A stretch of DNA of 64,000 bases, from the NCBI RefSeq assembly GCF_014336955.1, contig NZ_QRAI01000008.1, positions 108,787-172,786 of the forward strand. The letters run 5' to 3'. Below the pieces are notes generated by a model that was not told the DNA's origin, did no database searches, and was given only the letters and a program-made list of their open reading frames with translations. Made by a program: the position numbers and the translations under genes. This stretch comes from Saccharophagus sp. K07. Its GTDB lineage: Bacteria > Pseudomonadota > Gammaproteobacteria > Pseudomonadales > Cellvibrionaceae. Numbering within the stretch: position 1 is the stretch's first letter; every line of letters begins with the position of its first letter. Below are positions 17,161 to 24,991 of the stretch, one piece after another.

Positions 17161-18393
17161 ATGGCCGTTTGCAACATGCCTCAAGAAAATGCCTTGCCCG
17201 CTCGCGTCCGCCTGTTTTTGACAGGACACTCAGCCAATTCCCTTAACATCGGTATGCAAATGGTTCTGGTGGCATGGCTGGCCGCAAGCGTTCTGCGCCT
17301 GCCGGCTACAGGGATCGCCTGGGTTCAGGCCGCCGTACTGGTTCCCAACTTGATTCTGATCCTGCTCGCCGGAGCACTGACCGACCGGCACCATCCGGCG
17401 CGCATTCTGCAACTCACCAATATAGGTCTGTTTCTGGTGCACAGCGTCGTTTTACTGGTGTTGTTGAACGGACACTTCAACGTTGCGGCGCTATTGATCT
17501 ATGCCTTTTGCCTGGGCTGTGGCAACAGCTTTGTGCAGGCTGCGCGGGAAAAATTAGTGGCGCAGTTGGACGACCGGCGTCTGCAGAAAAACATCTCTCT
17601 CGCCGGCATTTGCCAATATCTTGCGCAGGCTATCGGTATTCTGGCAGCCAGTTTAATGGATGTATTGGGCGCGGAGTTGCTGGTTGGTATACAGGCCGGA
17701 CTTTGCCTGATTGCACTGATCAGTTACAGCTTCCTGGCCCGCCGCACTGATCCCGGCACTCGCACGGCTGAACCGATTGCACCAGCGGTGGGAGCGGCCT
17801 TCAAACTCGTCTGGCGGCTGACGGAAGTACGTCATCTTATTTTGCTGGTAGCGTTTAACGGCTGCATGCATTTGGGCATGTTTTTGGTATTGCTTCCCGT
17901 GCTGGCGCGCGACTATATGCGGTTCTCATCGTTGGAATACGGCCTATTGCAGTTATGTTTCACCCTCGGCAGCGTCTCGGCTTTTTGGATGCTCTGGCGC
18001 CGCCCGCCGGTGCGCTATCCGGGCCAATCGGTGCTGTTCTGTCTGCTCTACACTGGCATGATTGGTTTGGCATTGGCAGCCGGACCCACGTTATATGGAT
18101 TGTTTGGCCTGATTTTTCTCTGGGGATGTGTGGCGGGGGCGTCGGCTAATTTAAGCCGCTTGGTGCTGCAGTCCACTGTAGCGGACGAGTTCCGCGGTCG
18201 CGCTATGTCGGTCTATCAGTTGGCACTGTTTGGCATGGCCCCTGTGGGCGCGCTGCTCGCGGGATTCCTGGTACAAGAGCAAGGCGTGCGCTTTACCTTT
18301 CACCTGATCGCTGGTTGCAGCTTTGGGCTGTTTGCCTTGTCTTTGTTATCGCGCGCCCTGTGGTCGGTACAACCGGCAGTGGATCATCAGTAG
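17161..18393 (+). CDS. MFS transporter, EntS-like (MFS_3 type)
   Basis: The 410-residue protein has about eleven to twelve membrane segments and MFS features such as LAGALTDRHHPARIL and, in the second half, DEFRGRAMSVYQLALFG. The architecture fits the enterobactin-exporter-like MFS_3 group, which exports siderophores or drugs. No siderophore genes lie nearby, so the substrate is unassigned. Met6 (17176) is an alternative start. The 126-bp gap to the divergent MFS gene must hold both promoters, but I see no convincing -35/-10 pair. The stop is 11 bp from the convergent RNA methyltransferase, with no obvious terminator between. Confidence 0.75.
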   Translation: MAVCNMPQENALPARVRLFLTGHSANSLNIGMQMVLVAWLAASVLRLPATGIAWVQAAVLVPNLILILLAGALTDRHHPARILQLTNIGLFLVHSVVLLVLLNGHFNVAALLIYAFCLGCGNSFVQAAREKLVAQLDDRRLQKNISLAGICQYLAQAIGILAASLMDVLGAELLVGIQAGLCLIALISYSFLARRTDPGTRTAEPIAPAVGAAFKLVWRLTEVRHLILLVAFNGCMHLGMFLVLLPVLARDYMRFSSLEYGLLQLCFTLGSVSAFWMLWRRPPVRYPGQSVLFCLLYTGMIGLALAAGPTLYGLFGLIFLWGCVAGASANLSRLVLQSTVADEFRGRAMSVYQLALFGMAPVGALLAGFLVQEQGVRFTFHLIAGCSFGLFALSLLSRALWSVQPAVDHQ

Positions 18394-18404
18394 GAAGTCT
18401 GAAA

Positions 18405-19178
18405 TCAACGAAACAGGCGGCGAAACGCCAGCAGACTTGCCGCGACACTGACATTGAGGGATTCCACGCCATTGCACATGGGAATGCTCACCTGATGTGT
18501 GCACGCCGCGCGCACTGCCGGTGACAGTCCCGCCGTTTCATTACCCATCACAAAAATACTGCGCGAGTTGGTTGCCAGGGTGGCAATGGATTCTTTGGCG
18601 TTGGCATCCAACCCGTAGATCGCACATTTCTGCGCGGCAAATTTCTTCAGCGTCTCCGCCAGATCGCGACAGCGGAAAATTTTTGCTCTGAACAAAGTGC
18701 CCGCGCTGGCCTTGATGACGAGTGCGTCCAAACGGGCACAACCTTTTTCCGGTAATAAAATCCCGGTCATGGGGGAGGCGCAGACGGAACGGATAATCAT
18801 GCCCAGGTTCTGCGGATTGGTAACGCTATCCAGCGCCATCAACTCAAGTTCGGCGGGGAGATCGTTCAGCAAATCCTCGACATCAGTGAAGCCTTCGCAC
18901 TCGATATCCAGAGCCACGCCCTGGTCCTGCTTGGCATTTTTGGAGATGCGCGACAGCGCCTGTTTGTCGTGGTACAGCACTTCCACACCGCGCTGTTTAG
19001 CGGCGGACAGAATCTCGTCCATAATGCCACCTTCCCGATTGCTTTCCGCCAGATGTAAACGGAATGGCTTGAGCTTGCGGTCCTGCAGGGCTTCGAGCAC
19101 AGGTTTACGGCCAAAGATGGTAAGCATACGGCCAAAAAAGCGTTTCTTGGCCAGATAGGTCGTGCTGTCTTGACTCAT
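18405..19178 (-). CDS. TrmH/SpoU-family RNA 2'-O-methyltransferase
   Basis: The 257-residue protein has an N-terminal substrate-binding domain (FGRKPVLEALQ, residues 20-95) and a C-terminal SPOUT knot. Motif 1 is NPQNLGMIIRSV, motif 2 FVMGNETAGLS and motif 3 IPMCNGVESLNVSVAA, which supply the catalytic Arg and the SAM knot. The domain order is that of RlmB (23S rRNA Gm2251) and TrmH (tRNA Gm18). The target cannot be decided from sequence alone. The N-terminal 15-20 residues are longer than usual, so Met18 is an alternative start. Confidence 0.8.
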   Translation of the reverse strand: MSQDSTTYLAKKRFFGRMLTIFGRKPVLEALQDRKLKPFRLHLAESNREGGIMDEILSAAKQRGVEVLYHDKQALSRISKNAKQDQGVALDIECEGFTDVEDLLNDLPAELELMALDSVTNPQNLGMIIRSVCASPMTGILLPEKGCARLDALVIKASAGTLFRAKIFRCRDLAETLKKFAAQKCAIYGLDANAKESIATLATNSRSIFVMGNETAGLSPAVRAACTHQVSIPMCNGVESLNVSVAASLLAFRRLFR

Positions 19179-19275
19179 AAATGGGAATGGGCTGACGGAA
19201 AAGGGGCGCCAGCATACCTCAGGAGTCCCTGATTGACGACAGCTGCCCTGAAAAACGACGGTGGAAAGGGGCTAA

Positions 19276-19692
19276 TCACTGATGGAATAAATAGCAGTCT
19301 TCGCTGGTTTCCAGTAAGGCTGCCAACACGCGCGAGCGCGTAATAACACCCACCAAGCGGCCGTTTTGCACCACGGGATAATTTTTCGGTGCGGCGTTCG
19401 CCATTTTTTCCGCAACTTCGATGATGGACATGTCCGGCGGTACGGTCAGCACTTGTTTATTCATCACAGAGGTAACGGGCGGTGATTCCTCGCAATAGAA
19501 AGAGTCATTCAACATGCCTTTGATGCAGTCTTGTTCGCTGACAAAACCCACCACGTACTTGCCATCATCAACGACAGGAGCACTAATGATTTTGGCTGCG
19601 AGCATAGCCTCAACGGCTTTGCGGATCGGGGTGTCTTGATGTATGGCCCGTGGATTTGGGTCCATAAAATCTCTAACCAGAATGGATTGCAT
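19276..19692 (-). CDS. CBS-domain protein
   Basis: The 138-residue protein is a pair of CBS motifs: VRDFMDPNPRAIHQDTPIRK, then VVGFVSEQDCIKGML, and MNKQVLTVPPDMSIIEVAEK, then LVGVITRSRVLAALL. Such pairs bind adenosine nucleotides and act as sensors. There is no attached enzyme domain. I place the start at 19692 because GGGAGGA stands 4 nt before that ATG; a longer frame to 19728 has no such site. It appears monocistronic. Confidence 0.8.
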   Translation of the reverse strand: MQSILVRDFMDPNPRAIHQDTPIRKAVEAMLAAKIISAPVVDDGKYVVGFVSEQDCIKGMLNDSFYCEESPPVTSVMNKQVLTVPPDMSIIEVAEKMANAAPKNYPVVQNGRLVGVITRSRVLAALLETSEDCYLFHQ

Positions 19693-19882
19693 AGCGTCCT
19701 CCCATAGGGTTGCGCCGCTAAACGGCAATGAACCTATTGATTTTGACTGCTGGAATAAGCTTAGCGTTTTACGCCGCGAGATGTTCGCTATGGTTAGTCA
19801 AGATTGGAGTAACGCGGAGATGGCTATAGTCTGCAGTGTTATTTGTTGGAGGGATGAGCCGCCGGGCGACCGGCGGAATTGT

Positions 19883-20644
19883 TTAACCTGTTTTGCAAAG
19901 GTCGAGATAGGCTTTAACCGTTTGTTCCAGGCCCATGCGCAGGGCGTCCACCGTGAGTGCGTGGCCAATGGATACTTCCTGCAGACCCGGCAGATTACGG
20001 AACAGGGTCATATTCTCAAGATTCAGATCATGGCCGGCGTTGATACCGAGGCCTAGCGACCTTGCAAGCTCCGCTGCATCGACGTAGCGCTGATACAGGT
20101 TTCCAAGTTCTGGATCTTGTTGGGCATAGGCTTCCGCGAACGGGCCAGTATAAAGTTCGATGCGGTCAGCACCGAGCTGCTGGGCTAGGCGAATCTGCTC
20201 CAAATCCGGATCCATAAACAAACTCACCCTAACGCCCCAGCTCTGCAATTGTTCAAGGATGGGCACCAAACGCTCGCCGTCGGCTTTCAGATCAAAACCG
20301 TGGTCGGAGGTCAGCTGCTGCTGGGTATCCGGTACCAGGGTGCATTGGTGTGGTCGAGTTTCCTCGACCAGAGCCAACAATCCGGGATAAGTGCCGAGCG
20401 GTTCGGCAAATGGATTGCCCTCGATATTGAATTCCGTCCCCGCGTATTCCTTTACCAGTTGAGCAATTTCCCGCACATCCTGCGGCCGTATATGGCGTTG
20501 GTCGGGGCGCGGATGCACCGTCAATCCTTGCGCTCCTGCATCTAGACAAACCCGACCGTGGGCGGTGACATCGGGATAATTGCCCGCGCGGGAATTCCGG
20601 ATGAGGGCGATCTTATTGAGATTGACCGATAAGGCTATGGACAT
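19883..20644 (-). CDS. pdxJ: Pyridoxine 5'-phosphate synthase
   Basis: This 253-residue TIM barrel condenses 1-deoxy-D-xylulose 5-phosphate with 3-amino-2-oxopropyl phosphate to make pyridoxine 5'-phosphate. The sequence keeps the PdxJ signatures TVHPRPDQRHI near residue 40, EFNIEGNP near 73, DPDLEQI near 140, RIELYTGPFAEAY near 157 and INAGHDLN near 200. The opening reads LSVNLNKIALIRNSR where many PdxJ proteins have VNIDHVATLRQ, marking a variant subgroup. It is not next to recO or acpS as in enterobacteria. The start is 4 nt from the stop of the upstream cyclophilin gene, so the two are probably co-transcribed. Confidence 0.9.
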   Translation of the reverse strand: MSIALSVNLNKIALIRNSRAGNYPDVTAHGRVCLDAGAQGLTVHPRPDQRHIRPQDVREIAQLVKEYAGTEFNIEGNPFAEPLGTYPGLLALVEETRPHQCTLVPDTQQQLTSDHGFDLKADGERLVPILEQLQSWGVRVSLFMDPDLEQIRLAQQLGADRIELYTGPFAEAYAQQDPELGNLYQRYVDAAELARSLGLGINAGHDLNLENMTLFRNLPGLQEVSIGHALTVDALRMGLEQTVKAYLDLCKTG

Positions 20645-20648
20645 GGGT

Positions 20649-21347
20649 TCAGTTCTTAGGTGTATCTACAGCTTTTGACTTCGTGGGAGCCTCTTTGGCT
20701 CCACTTTTTGGAGCTTCTTCTTTAGAAGTCTCCGGGTGGTAGCGATAAGCGCGCTCGATCACTATGGGTTTATTGGGTGCTTCGGCAAAAACACCGCTGT
20801 GCGCTCCCCGCGGTTGTTCGGCCATGGCATCTATAACCGCAAGCCCGTCAAGCAATTTGCCGAACACGGCGTAACCGGGTTGACCAGGGCGATAGTCGAG
20901 CTGCAGGTTGTCTTTCAAATTAATAAAAAATTGCGAAGTCGCACTGTTGGGATCAAAGGTGCGCGCCATGGATAAAGTACCGCGCAGATTTTTCAAGCGA
21001 TTATCGGATTCGTTGGCGATGGGAGCCTGAGTGTCTTTGCGTTGATATTCCTGGTCAAAACCGCCGCCCTGCACGACAAACCCTGGCACTATGCGGTGAA
21101 AAATCACACCGTTGTAAAAGCCGCTGTCGACGTAATGCAAAAAGTTTTGCACGGTGATAGGCGCTTTATCCGGAAATAATTCAATGCGCAAATCACCCAT
21201 ATTGGTTTGCAAAATCACTTGGGGTGCAACCTGCACTTCCTCGGTTTTTTTATTGTCAGCGGGTGTTTCCGCGAACACGGAATTTACGCCAGCCAAACAG
21301 GCCAGACTGAAAAAACAGGCGAGAAATGATCGGCGGTTATTTTTCAT
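20649..21347 (-). CDS. Periplasmic cyclophilin-type peptidyl-prolyl isomerase
   Basis: This 232-residue protein starts at the ATG at 21347, which has GGAG 6 nt upstream. A signal peptide runs to SVFAE, followed by a cyclophilin domain with GDLRIELFPDKAPITVQNF, the catalytic-loop FHRIVPGFVVQGG and SATSQFFINLKDN. Bacterial PpiA-type enzymes of this form catalyse proline isomerisation during folding of exported proteins. The last 35 residues are a Lys/Glu/Pro-rich tail of no known function. It lies between the SH3-domain gene (18 nt) and pdxJ (4 nt) in a likely operon. Confidence 0.88.
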   Translation of the reverse strand: MKNNRRSFLACFFSLACLAGVNSVFAETPADNKKTEEVQVAPQVILQTNMGDLRIELFPDKAPITVQNFLHYVDSGFYNGVIFHRIVPGFVVQGGGFDQEYQRKDTQAPIANESDNRLKNLRGTLSMARTFDPNSATSQFFINLKDNLQLDYRPGQPGYAVFGKLLDGLAVIDAMAEQPRGAHSGVFAEAPNKPIVIERAYRYHPETSKEEAPKSGAKEAPTKSKAVDTPKN

Positions 21348-21365
21348 GATGTTCTCCGTCAAGTC

Positions 21366-22055
21366 TTAATTAACCCAATCTGAGTGACGTTTTTGGCGCG
21401 CAAAGGCGGGCAAAATCAGCATCAATATCATGCCCAGAATCACCAGCCCGGCACCGAACATCCACTGGTTGATTGTCTGATTGGCTTTCAACTGATCGTT
21501 CTCGGCTCGGACGGCGTCAAATTCGGTTTGGATCAGCTCGTGCTTTTCCAGCAAATCCTGGTAGCGCTGATTGAGGTTGACCGCATCGGCGGACAGGGCG
21601 CGAATTTTACGCAGCTCTTCTGCGTATTGGTCTTTTTCGGAAGTGAGTGAATTGGACGCTCGCACTAGATTGCTGTGCTCCGCGCGCAGCTGTTTCAGCT
21701 CGTTTTCCAGTTCCTGAATTCTGGTGGTGGACGCGGTCAGTTTGGCTTCAGTCGCTGCGAGTTTCATGCGCGCAGGTTGCTCGCGCAAAATGTGCTGCGA
21801 TCCCATCCAACCTTCGAGCCCGCCTTCGGTGCGGATTTTGGTCCACTCTTTATCTTCGGACACTTCCAGCAGCGTCATTTGCGTGCCGGTGCGAATGCCC
21901 TGATGCACGATTCGATACTGGTTACCCGGCCCGCTGCGCACTGGTACGTAAACGATGTCGGACACATAAACCGTCTGCGCCGCGGCATTGGCAGAAAAAA
22001 CGGCTGTGACGGAAAAAATCCAGAAGCAGCTAAAAATCAATAAAAAGCGCGTCAT
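21366..22055 (-). CDS. TIGR04211-type SH3-domain membrane protein (YgiM-like)
   Basis: This 229-residue protein has a signal peptide (residues 1-27), then a bacterial SH3 domain (VYVSDIVYVPVRSGPGNQYR to GWMGSQHI, residues 28-92). A coiled coil spans about 100-190 (KLTASTTRIQELENELKQLR onward), and a C-terminal membrane helix (MFGAGLVILGMILMLILPAF) is followed by a basic tail. The domain order is the same as in E. coli YgiM and the TIGR04211 family, which are cell-envelope proteins of uncertain function. It is first in a tight minus-strand group with the cyclophilin and pdxJ. Confidence 0.85.
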   Translation of the reverse strand: MTRFLLIFSCFWIFSVTAVFSANAAAQTVYVSDIVYVPVRSGPGNQYRIVHQGIRTGTQMTLLEVSEDKEWTKIRTEGGLEGWMGSQHILREQPARMKLAATEAKLTASTTRIQELENELKQLRAEHSNLVRASNSLTSEKDQYAEELRKIRALSADAVNLNQRYQDLLEKHELIQTEFDAVRAENDQLKANQTINQWMFGAGLVILGMILMLILPAFARQKRHSDWVN

Positions 22056-22085
22056 GAAAATATCTCTGTGATTGGCTTGCCGATA

Positions 22086-22385
22086 TTACGGCAGGACGAG
22101 TTTGAATGGCTTTACGGTGACCTGACGATACACGCCAGCGGCGACATAAGGGTCGGCGTCGGCCCAGGCTTGGGCTTCTTCCAAGGAATCAAAACGGGCG
22201 ACGACTAAACTGCCGGAAAAGCCTGCATCTCCCGGATTTTCTGCGTCGATCGCCGGGTGCGGACCGGCCAGCAGAAGGCGACCGGCCTTGTGCAGTTCTT
22301 CGAGGCGTGCAAGATGCGCAGGTCTTGCCTGTTGTCGCAACGGCAGACTGTCCGGCACATCTTCGCAGATGAAGGCGTAATACAT
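22086..22385 (-). CDS. yciI: YciI-family protein
   Basis: This 99-residue dimeric alpha-beta-barrel-type protein shows the YciI pattern: an opening [28 protein letters not shown] with the conserved His, and [20 protein letters not shown] with the conserved Asp. The biochemical role is unknown; the fold is related to muconolactone-isomerase-like and chlorite-dismutase-like proteins. AGGAGG stands 7 nt upstream of the ATG. It lies close to the septation-like membrane gene and to yciV/yciO homologues, the same gene company as in enterobacteria. Confidence 0.88.
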   Translation of the reverse strand: MYYAFICEDVPDSLPLRQQARPAHLARLEELHKAGRLLLAGPHPAIDAENPGDAGFSGSLVVARFDSLEEAQAWADADPYVAAGVYRQVTVKPFKLVLP

Positions 22386-22448
22386 AAAAAATCCTCCTGT
22401 CCTTAGGCGACAGAGAACGCAATTGTACGGATGAAAAAAATTTAAAGA

Positions 22449-23261
22449 TTAATTCTGATCAGGCTGGATCAGAATTTCCTCCCAGTGTAAGTGGGTTAAT
22501 TTCGTAATACTGCGAAAGAGATAAAAAAGCGCTCCAATAAACACCAACATTGACGGAATGGTGATGACCGGAAAGCTCAAAGCGGTCATGGTGCCCAGCT
22601 CCGCGTTGTATTCCTCGGTGCCCGGAGGGCTGACGAGAACAACCTTCGCCAGTATGTAGTTGAGCGCGGAAGAGAGAAAAAACGACGCTGCCAACATGTA
22701 AGTGGCGTAGGTCAGAGTTTTTTCAAATGCCTCGACGTTGCCGAATTGTTCCAGCGCACGATGCACTTTATCCACCTGCATCACCTTATCGTTGTAGAGG
22801 AAAGTGCGCACCAACGGAAATGGGGTAAAAACGGATATGAGTGTTGCAAGACCGAGCAAGCCTGGAATAGTGGCCTCTTTAATCGCCATATATTCAGGCG
22901 GCAGTTTGAATAAGCTGATACCCCCCGTCAGCATGACGCTGACCAAGCCAATCGCAGAGAAAAAATTGATTTTGCGACTGCGCCAATAATCGTACAGCCC
23001 GTAGCCTATAGGAAATGCCAGTGCCACGATCAATCCCCAGGTAGGGCCGAGGTAAGCCTCTTTACTGCCTTTGGTCAGAATCAGTGTGGGAATGACAATA
23101 TTCAGCAGAATATTCGCCAGCATGCTTTCTTTATGCTGTGGCTTTTCTTCTTTTGGTTTCTTATTGGCTAACAATTCGGCATTTGCCTCTGTAGTGGATG
23201 TCGTATCTGGGGAGCGCTTGGATTCCATTGAAGATCCCATAAAGAACAGTAAATTCGCCAT
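22449..23261 (-). CDS. VC0807-family integral membrane protein
   Basis: The 270-residue protein has a charged cytoplasmic head of about 45 residues, rich in Lys and Glu, and then six to seven hydrophobic segments. Recognisable stretches are LANILLNIVIPTLILTKGS, LIVALAFPIGYGLYDYWR and SPPGTEEYNAELGTMTALS, which fit the VC0807 group of conserved membrane proteins often mislabelled as septation proteins or MFS transporters. No function is established. The start may be Met12 (23228), which has GGGA 6 nt before it; the first ATG has no good ribosome-binding site. Confidence 0.75.
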   Translation of the reverse strand: MANLLFFMGSSMESKRSPDTTSTTEANAELLANKKPKEEKPQHKESMLANILLNIVIPTLILTKGSKEAYLGPTWGLIVALAFPIGYGLYDYWRSRKINFFSAIGLVSVMLTGGISLFKLPPEYMAIKEATIPGLLGLATLISVFTPFPLVRTFLYNDKVMQVDKVHRALEQFGNVEAFEKTLTYATYMLAASFFLSSALNYILAKVVLVSPPGTEEYNAELGTMTALSFPVITIPSMLVFIGALFYLFRSITKLTHLHWEEILIQPDQN

Positions 23262-23262
23262 C

Positions 23263-23279
23263 AGCCGCGAAACGCGGCT
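23263..23279. promoter_or_regulatory. Short hairpin between divergent genes
   Basis: A 7-bp inverted repeat (AGCCGCG and CGCGGCT) encloses AAA, 2 bp before the minus-strand VC0807-type start and about 60 bp before the plus-strand PHP gene. It lacks a T-run in either direction. It could be an operator or a leader hairpin. Confidence 0.3.
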
Positions 23280-23339
23280 TTGCCGACGCTGGTTAGTCAG
23301 GGCTACAATGACCGGCTCACCCGCTCAGCAGAGGTTGCC

Positions 23340-24167
23340 TTGATATACGATTTGCACACCCATAGCAATGCCTCGGACGGTATTTTAAGTCCGGAAGCCT
23401 TGGTGTCGCGGGCAAAACAGCGTGGTGTCACCCATTTGGCGCTTACTGACCACGATACTGTCCAAGGATTGCAGAGTGCCCGTCAGCAGGCGGCATTGGA
23501 AGATCTGGTCCTCATTGATGGCATCGAACTGTCCTGCGTCTGGGCGGGGAGGGGAATCCACGTGGTGGGGCTAAACATAGACCCCGAAAGCGCCGAACTG
23601 CAAAGCGCCATAGCCGCCCAGAAAGAAGCGCGGGAAATGCGCGCCATCGAAATTGGCCGCCGACTGGAAAAGGCGGGCATTCGCGGCGCATTGGAAGGTG
23701 CTCAGAAACTGGCTGGCGAGGCGGTACTCGGGCGTCCGCATTTTGCGCGATTCCTGGTGGCGGAAGGCCATGTCAACAATATCGCCGGTGCCTTTAAACA
23801 GTACCTGGGAGCCGGAAAATTGGGTGATGTAAAACATCGCTGGCCGGATATCGCCGAAGTGACCGCGATCATAGTGCAAGCTGGGGGAGTGCCAGTATTG
23901 GCGCATCCGGCGAAATATGAACTGACCCGTACCAAGCTGAGAGAACTGCTGGCGGAATTCAAAGCCTGTGGTGGACTTGCGGTCGAAGTGATCTCCGGCC
24001 AGCAACCACCCAATGAAACTGAAACTATGGCAGGGATGGCAAACCTGTTTGGTTTGCACGCCTCCTGCGGCAGTGATTTCCATGTGCCGGATCAGCCGTG
24101 GCAAGAACTTGGCGGCTTTTCCGATTTGCCTTCCGGATGTACTCCGGTCTGGCAGCTTTGGCACTGA
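23340..24167 (+). CDS. rnm: PHP-domain phosphatase/5'-3' exonuclease, YciV (RNase AM) type
   Basis: This 275-residue PHP-fold metalloenzyme is homologous to E. coli YciV/TrpH. Characterised members hydrolyse 3',5'-nucleoside bisphosphates and act as a 5'-3' exonuclease in rRNA 5'-end maturation. Metal-ligand motifs are visible: DLHTHSNASDG at the N-terminus, LTDHDT near residue 38, the GIELS glutamate near 63, VLAHPAKY near 190 and SDFHVPDQ near 248. I chose the TTG at 23340, because AGAGG stands 5 nt upstream and the protein then opens directly on the PHP motif; the frame is open further upstream. It is followed by yciO, as in many gammaproteobacteria. Confidence 0.85.
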   Translation: MIYDLHTHSNASDGILSPEALVSRAKQRGVTHLALTDHDTVQGLQSARQQAALEDLVLIDGIELSCVWAGRGIHVVGLNIDPESAELQSAIAAQKEAREMRAIEIGRRLEKAGIRGALEGAQKLAGEAVLGRPHFARFLVAEGHVNNIAGAFKQYLGAGKLGDVKHRWPDIAEVTAIIVQAGGVPVLAHPAKYELTRTKLRELLAEFKACGGLAVEVISGQQPPNETETMAGMANLFGLHASCGSDFHVPDQPWQELGGFSDLPSGCTPVWQLWH

Positions 24168-24234
24168 GTACTGCGTTGATTGCCGGCGATAATCCTTGCA
24201 TCACCGGCCAAAACCTACAAAACAGGATTAAGTC

Positions 24235-24861
24235 GTGGCGCAATTTTTTTCTATTCATCCCGAAAACCCCCAGCAGCGACTGATTGACCAAACTGTCGAT
24301 ATACTCCGCCGCGGCGGGCTCATTGTTTATCCAACTGATTCGGCCTATGCCCTGGGTTGCCAAATCGGCGACAAGATGGCGCTAGACCGTGTCCGGGCGA
24401 TTCGCCATTTGGATAAGCACCACAATTTCACCCTGATGTGTCGCGATCTGTCGGAACTGGCGACCTATGCACGCGTGACCAACGCCGATTTTCGCCTGCT
24501 TAAAGCTTATACACCCGGTCCTTTCACCTTTATCCTCGACGCCACCTCCGAAGTGCCGCGCCGCCTGATGCATCCGAAGCGCAAGACCATCGGCATGCGC
24601 GTGCCGGACAACCGCATAGCCCTGGCACTGCTGGAGCGTTTGGGCGAACCCTTGATGACCTGCTCGCTGATTCTTCCAGGGGAAGAGTTGCCGCTGACCG
24701 ATCCTTACGATATTCGCCAGCTGCTGGAGCATCAGGTTGAACTGGTGATAGACGGCGGATTCTGCGGCCTTGAGCCCACCACCGTGGTGGATTTGACCGA
24801 AGAGGTTCCCCGTGTGGTCCGCCAGGGCCGCGGCAAAATCGAGGAGCTGGAAACGGAATAG
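24235..24861 (+). CDS. yciO: YciO/Sua5-YrdC family protein
   Basis: The 208-residue protein has the YrdC fold, with the KxR/SxN-type substrate-binding stretches present as YPTDSAYALGC near residue 31, RHLDKHHNFTLMCRDL near 57 and PGPFTFILDAT near 90. It matches the YciO branch rather than full-length TsaC or Sua5, which make threonylcarbamoyl-AMP for tRNA t6A. YciO proteins have weak or uncertain TsaC-like activity. Translation starts at a GTG with AGGA 7 nt upstream. It is 67 bp after the PHP gene and likely co-transcribed with it. Confidence 0.85.
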   Translation: MAQFFSIHPENPQQRLIDQTVDILRRGGLIVYPTDSAYALGCQIGDKMALDRVRAIRHLDKHHNFTLMCRDLSELATYARVTNADFRLLKAYTPGPFTFILDATSEVPRRLMHPKRKTIGMRVPDNRIALALLERLGEPLMTCSLILPGEELPLTDPYDIRQLLEHQVELVIDGGFCGLEPTTVVDLTEEVPRVVRQGRGKIEELETE

Positions 24862-24912
24862 CCCGGAATCCAGCCCAGGATTTTGTTCTAGCCGCAGCAA
24901 AACCGAAGTCGC

Positions 24913-24918
24913 TATAAT
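24913..24918 (+). promoter_or_regulatory. Candidate -10 element for scpA
   Basis: A consensus TATAAT stands 73 bp before the scpA start. No good -35 hexamer is found at 16-18 bp, so the promoter is weak evidence only. Confidence 0.3.
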
Positions 24919-24991
24919 GCGCGGTCTTTTTGGCCGCCCATCTCTCCGGGTTAAACCATTCCGTCCGCTTGCATGTTGAGGAGATCTGCAT

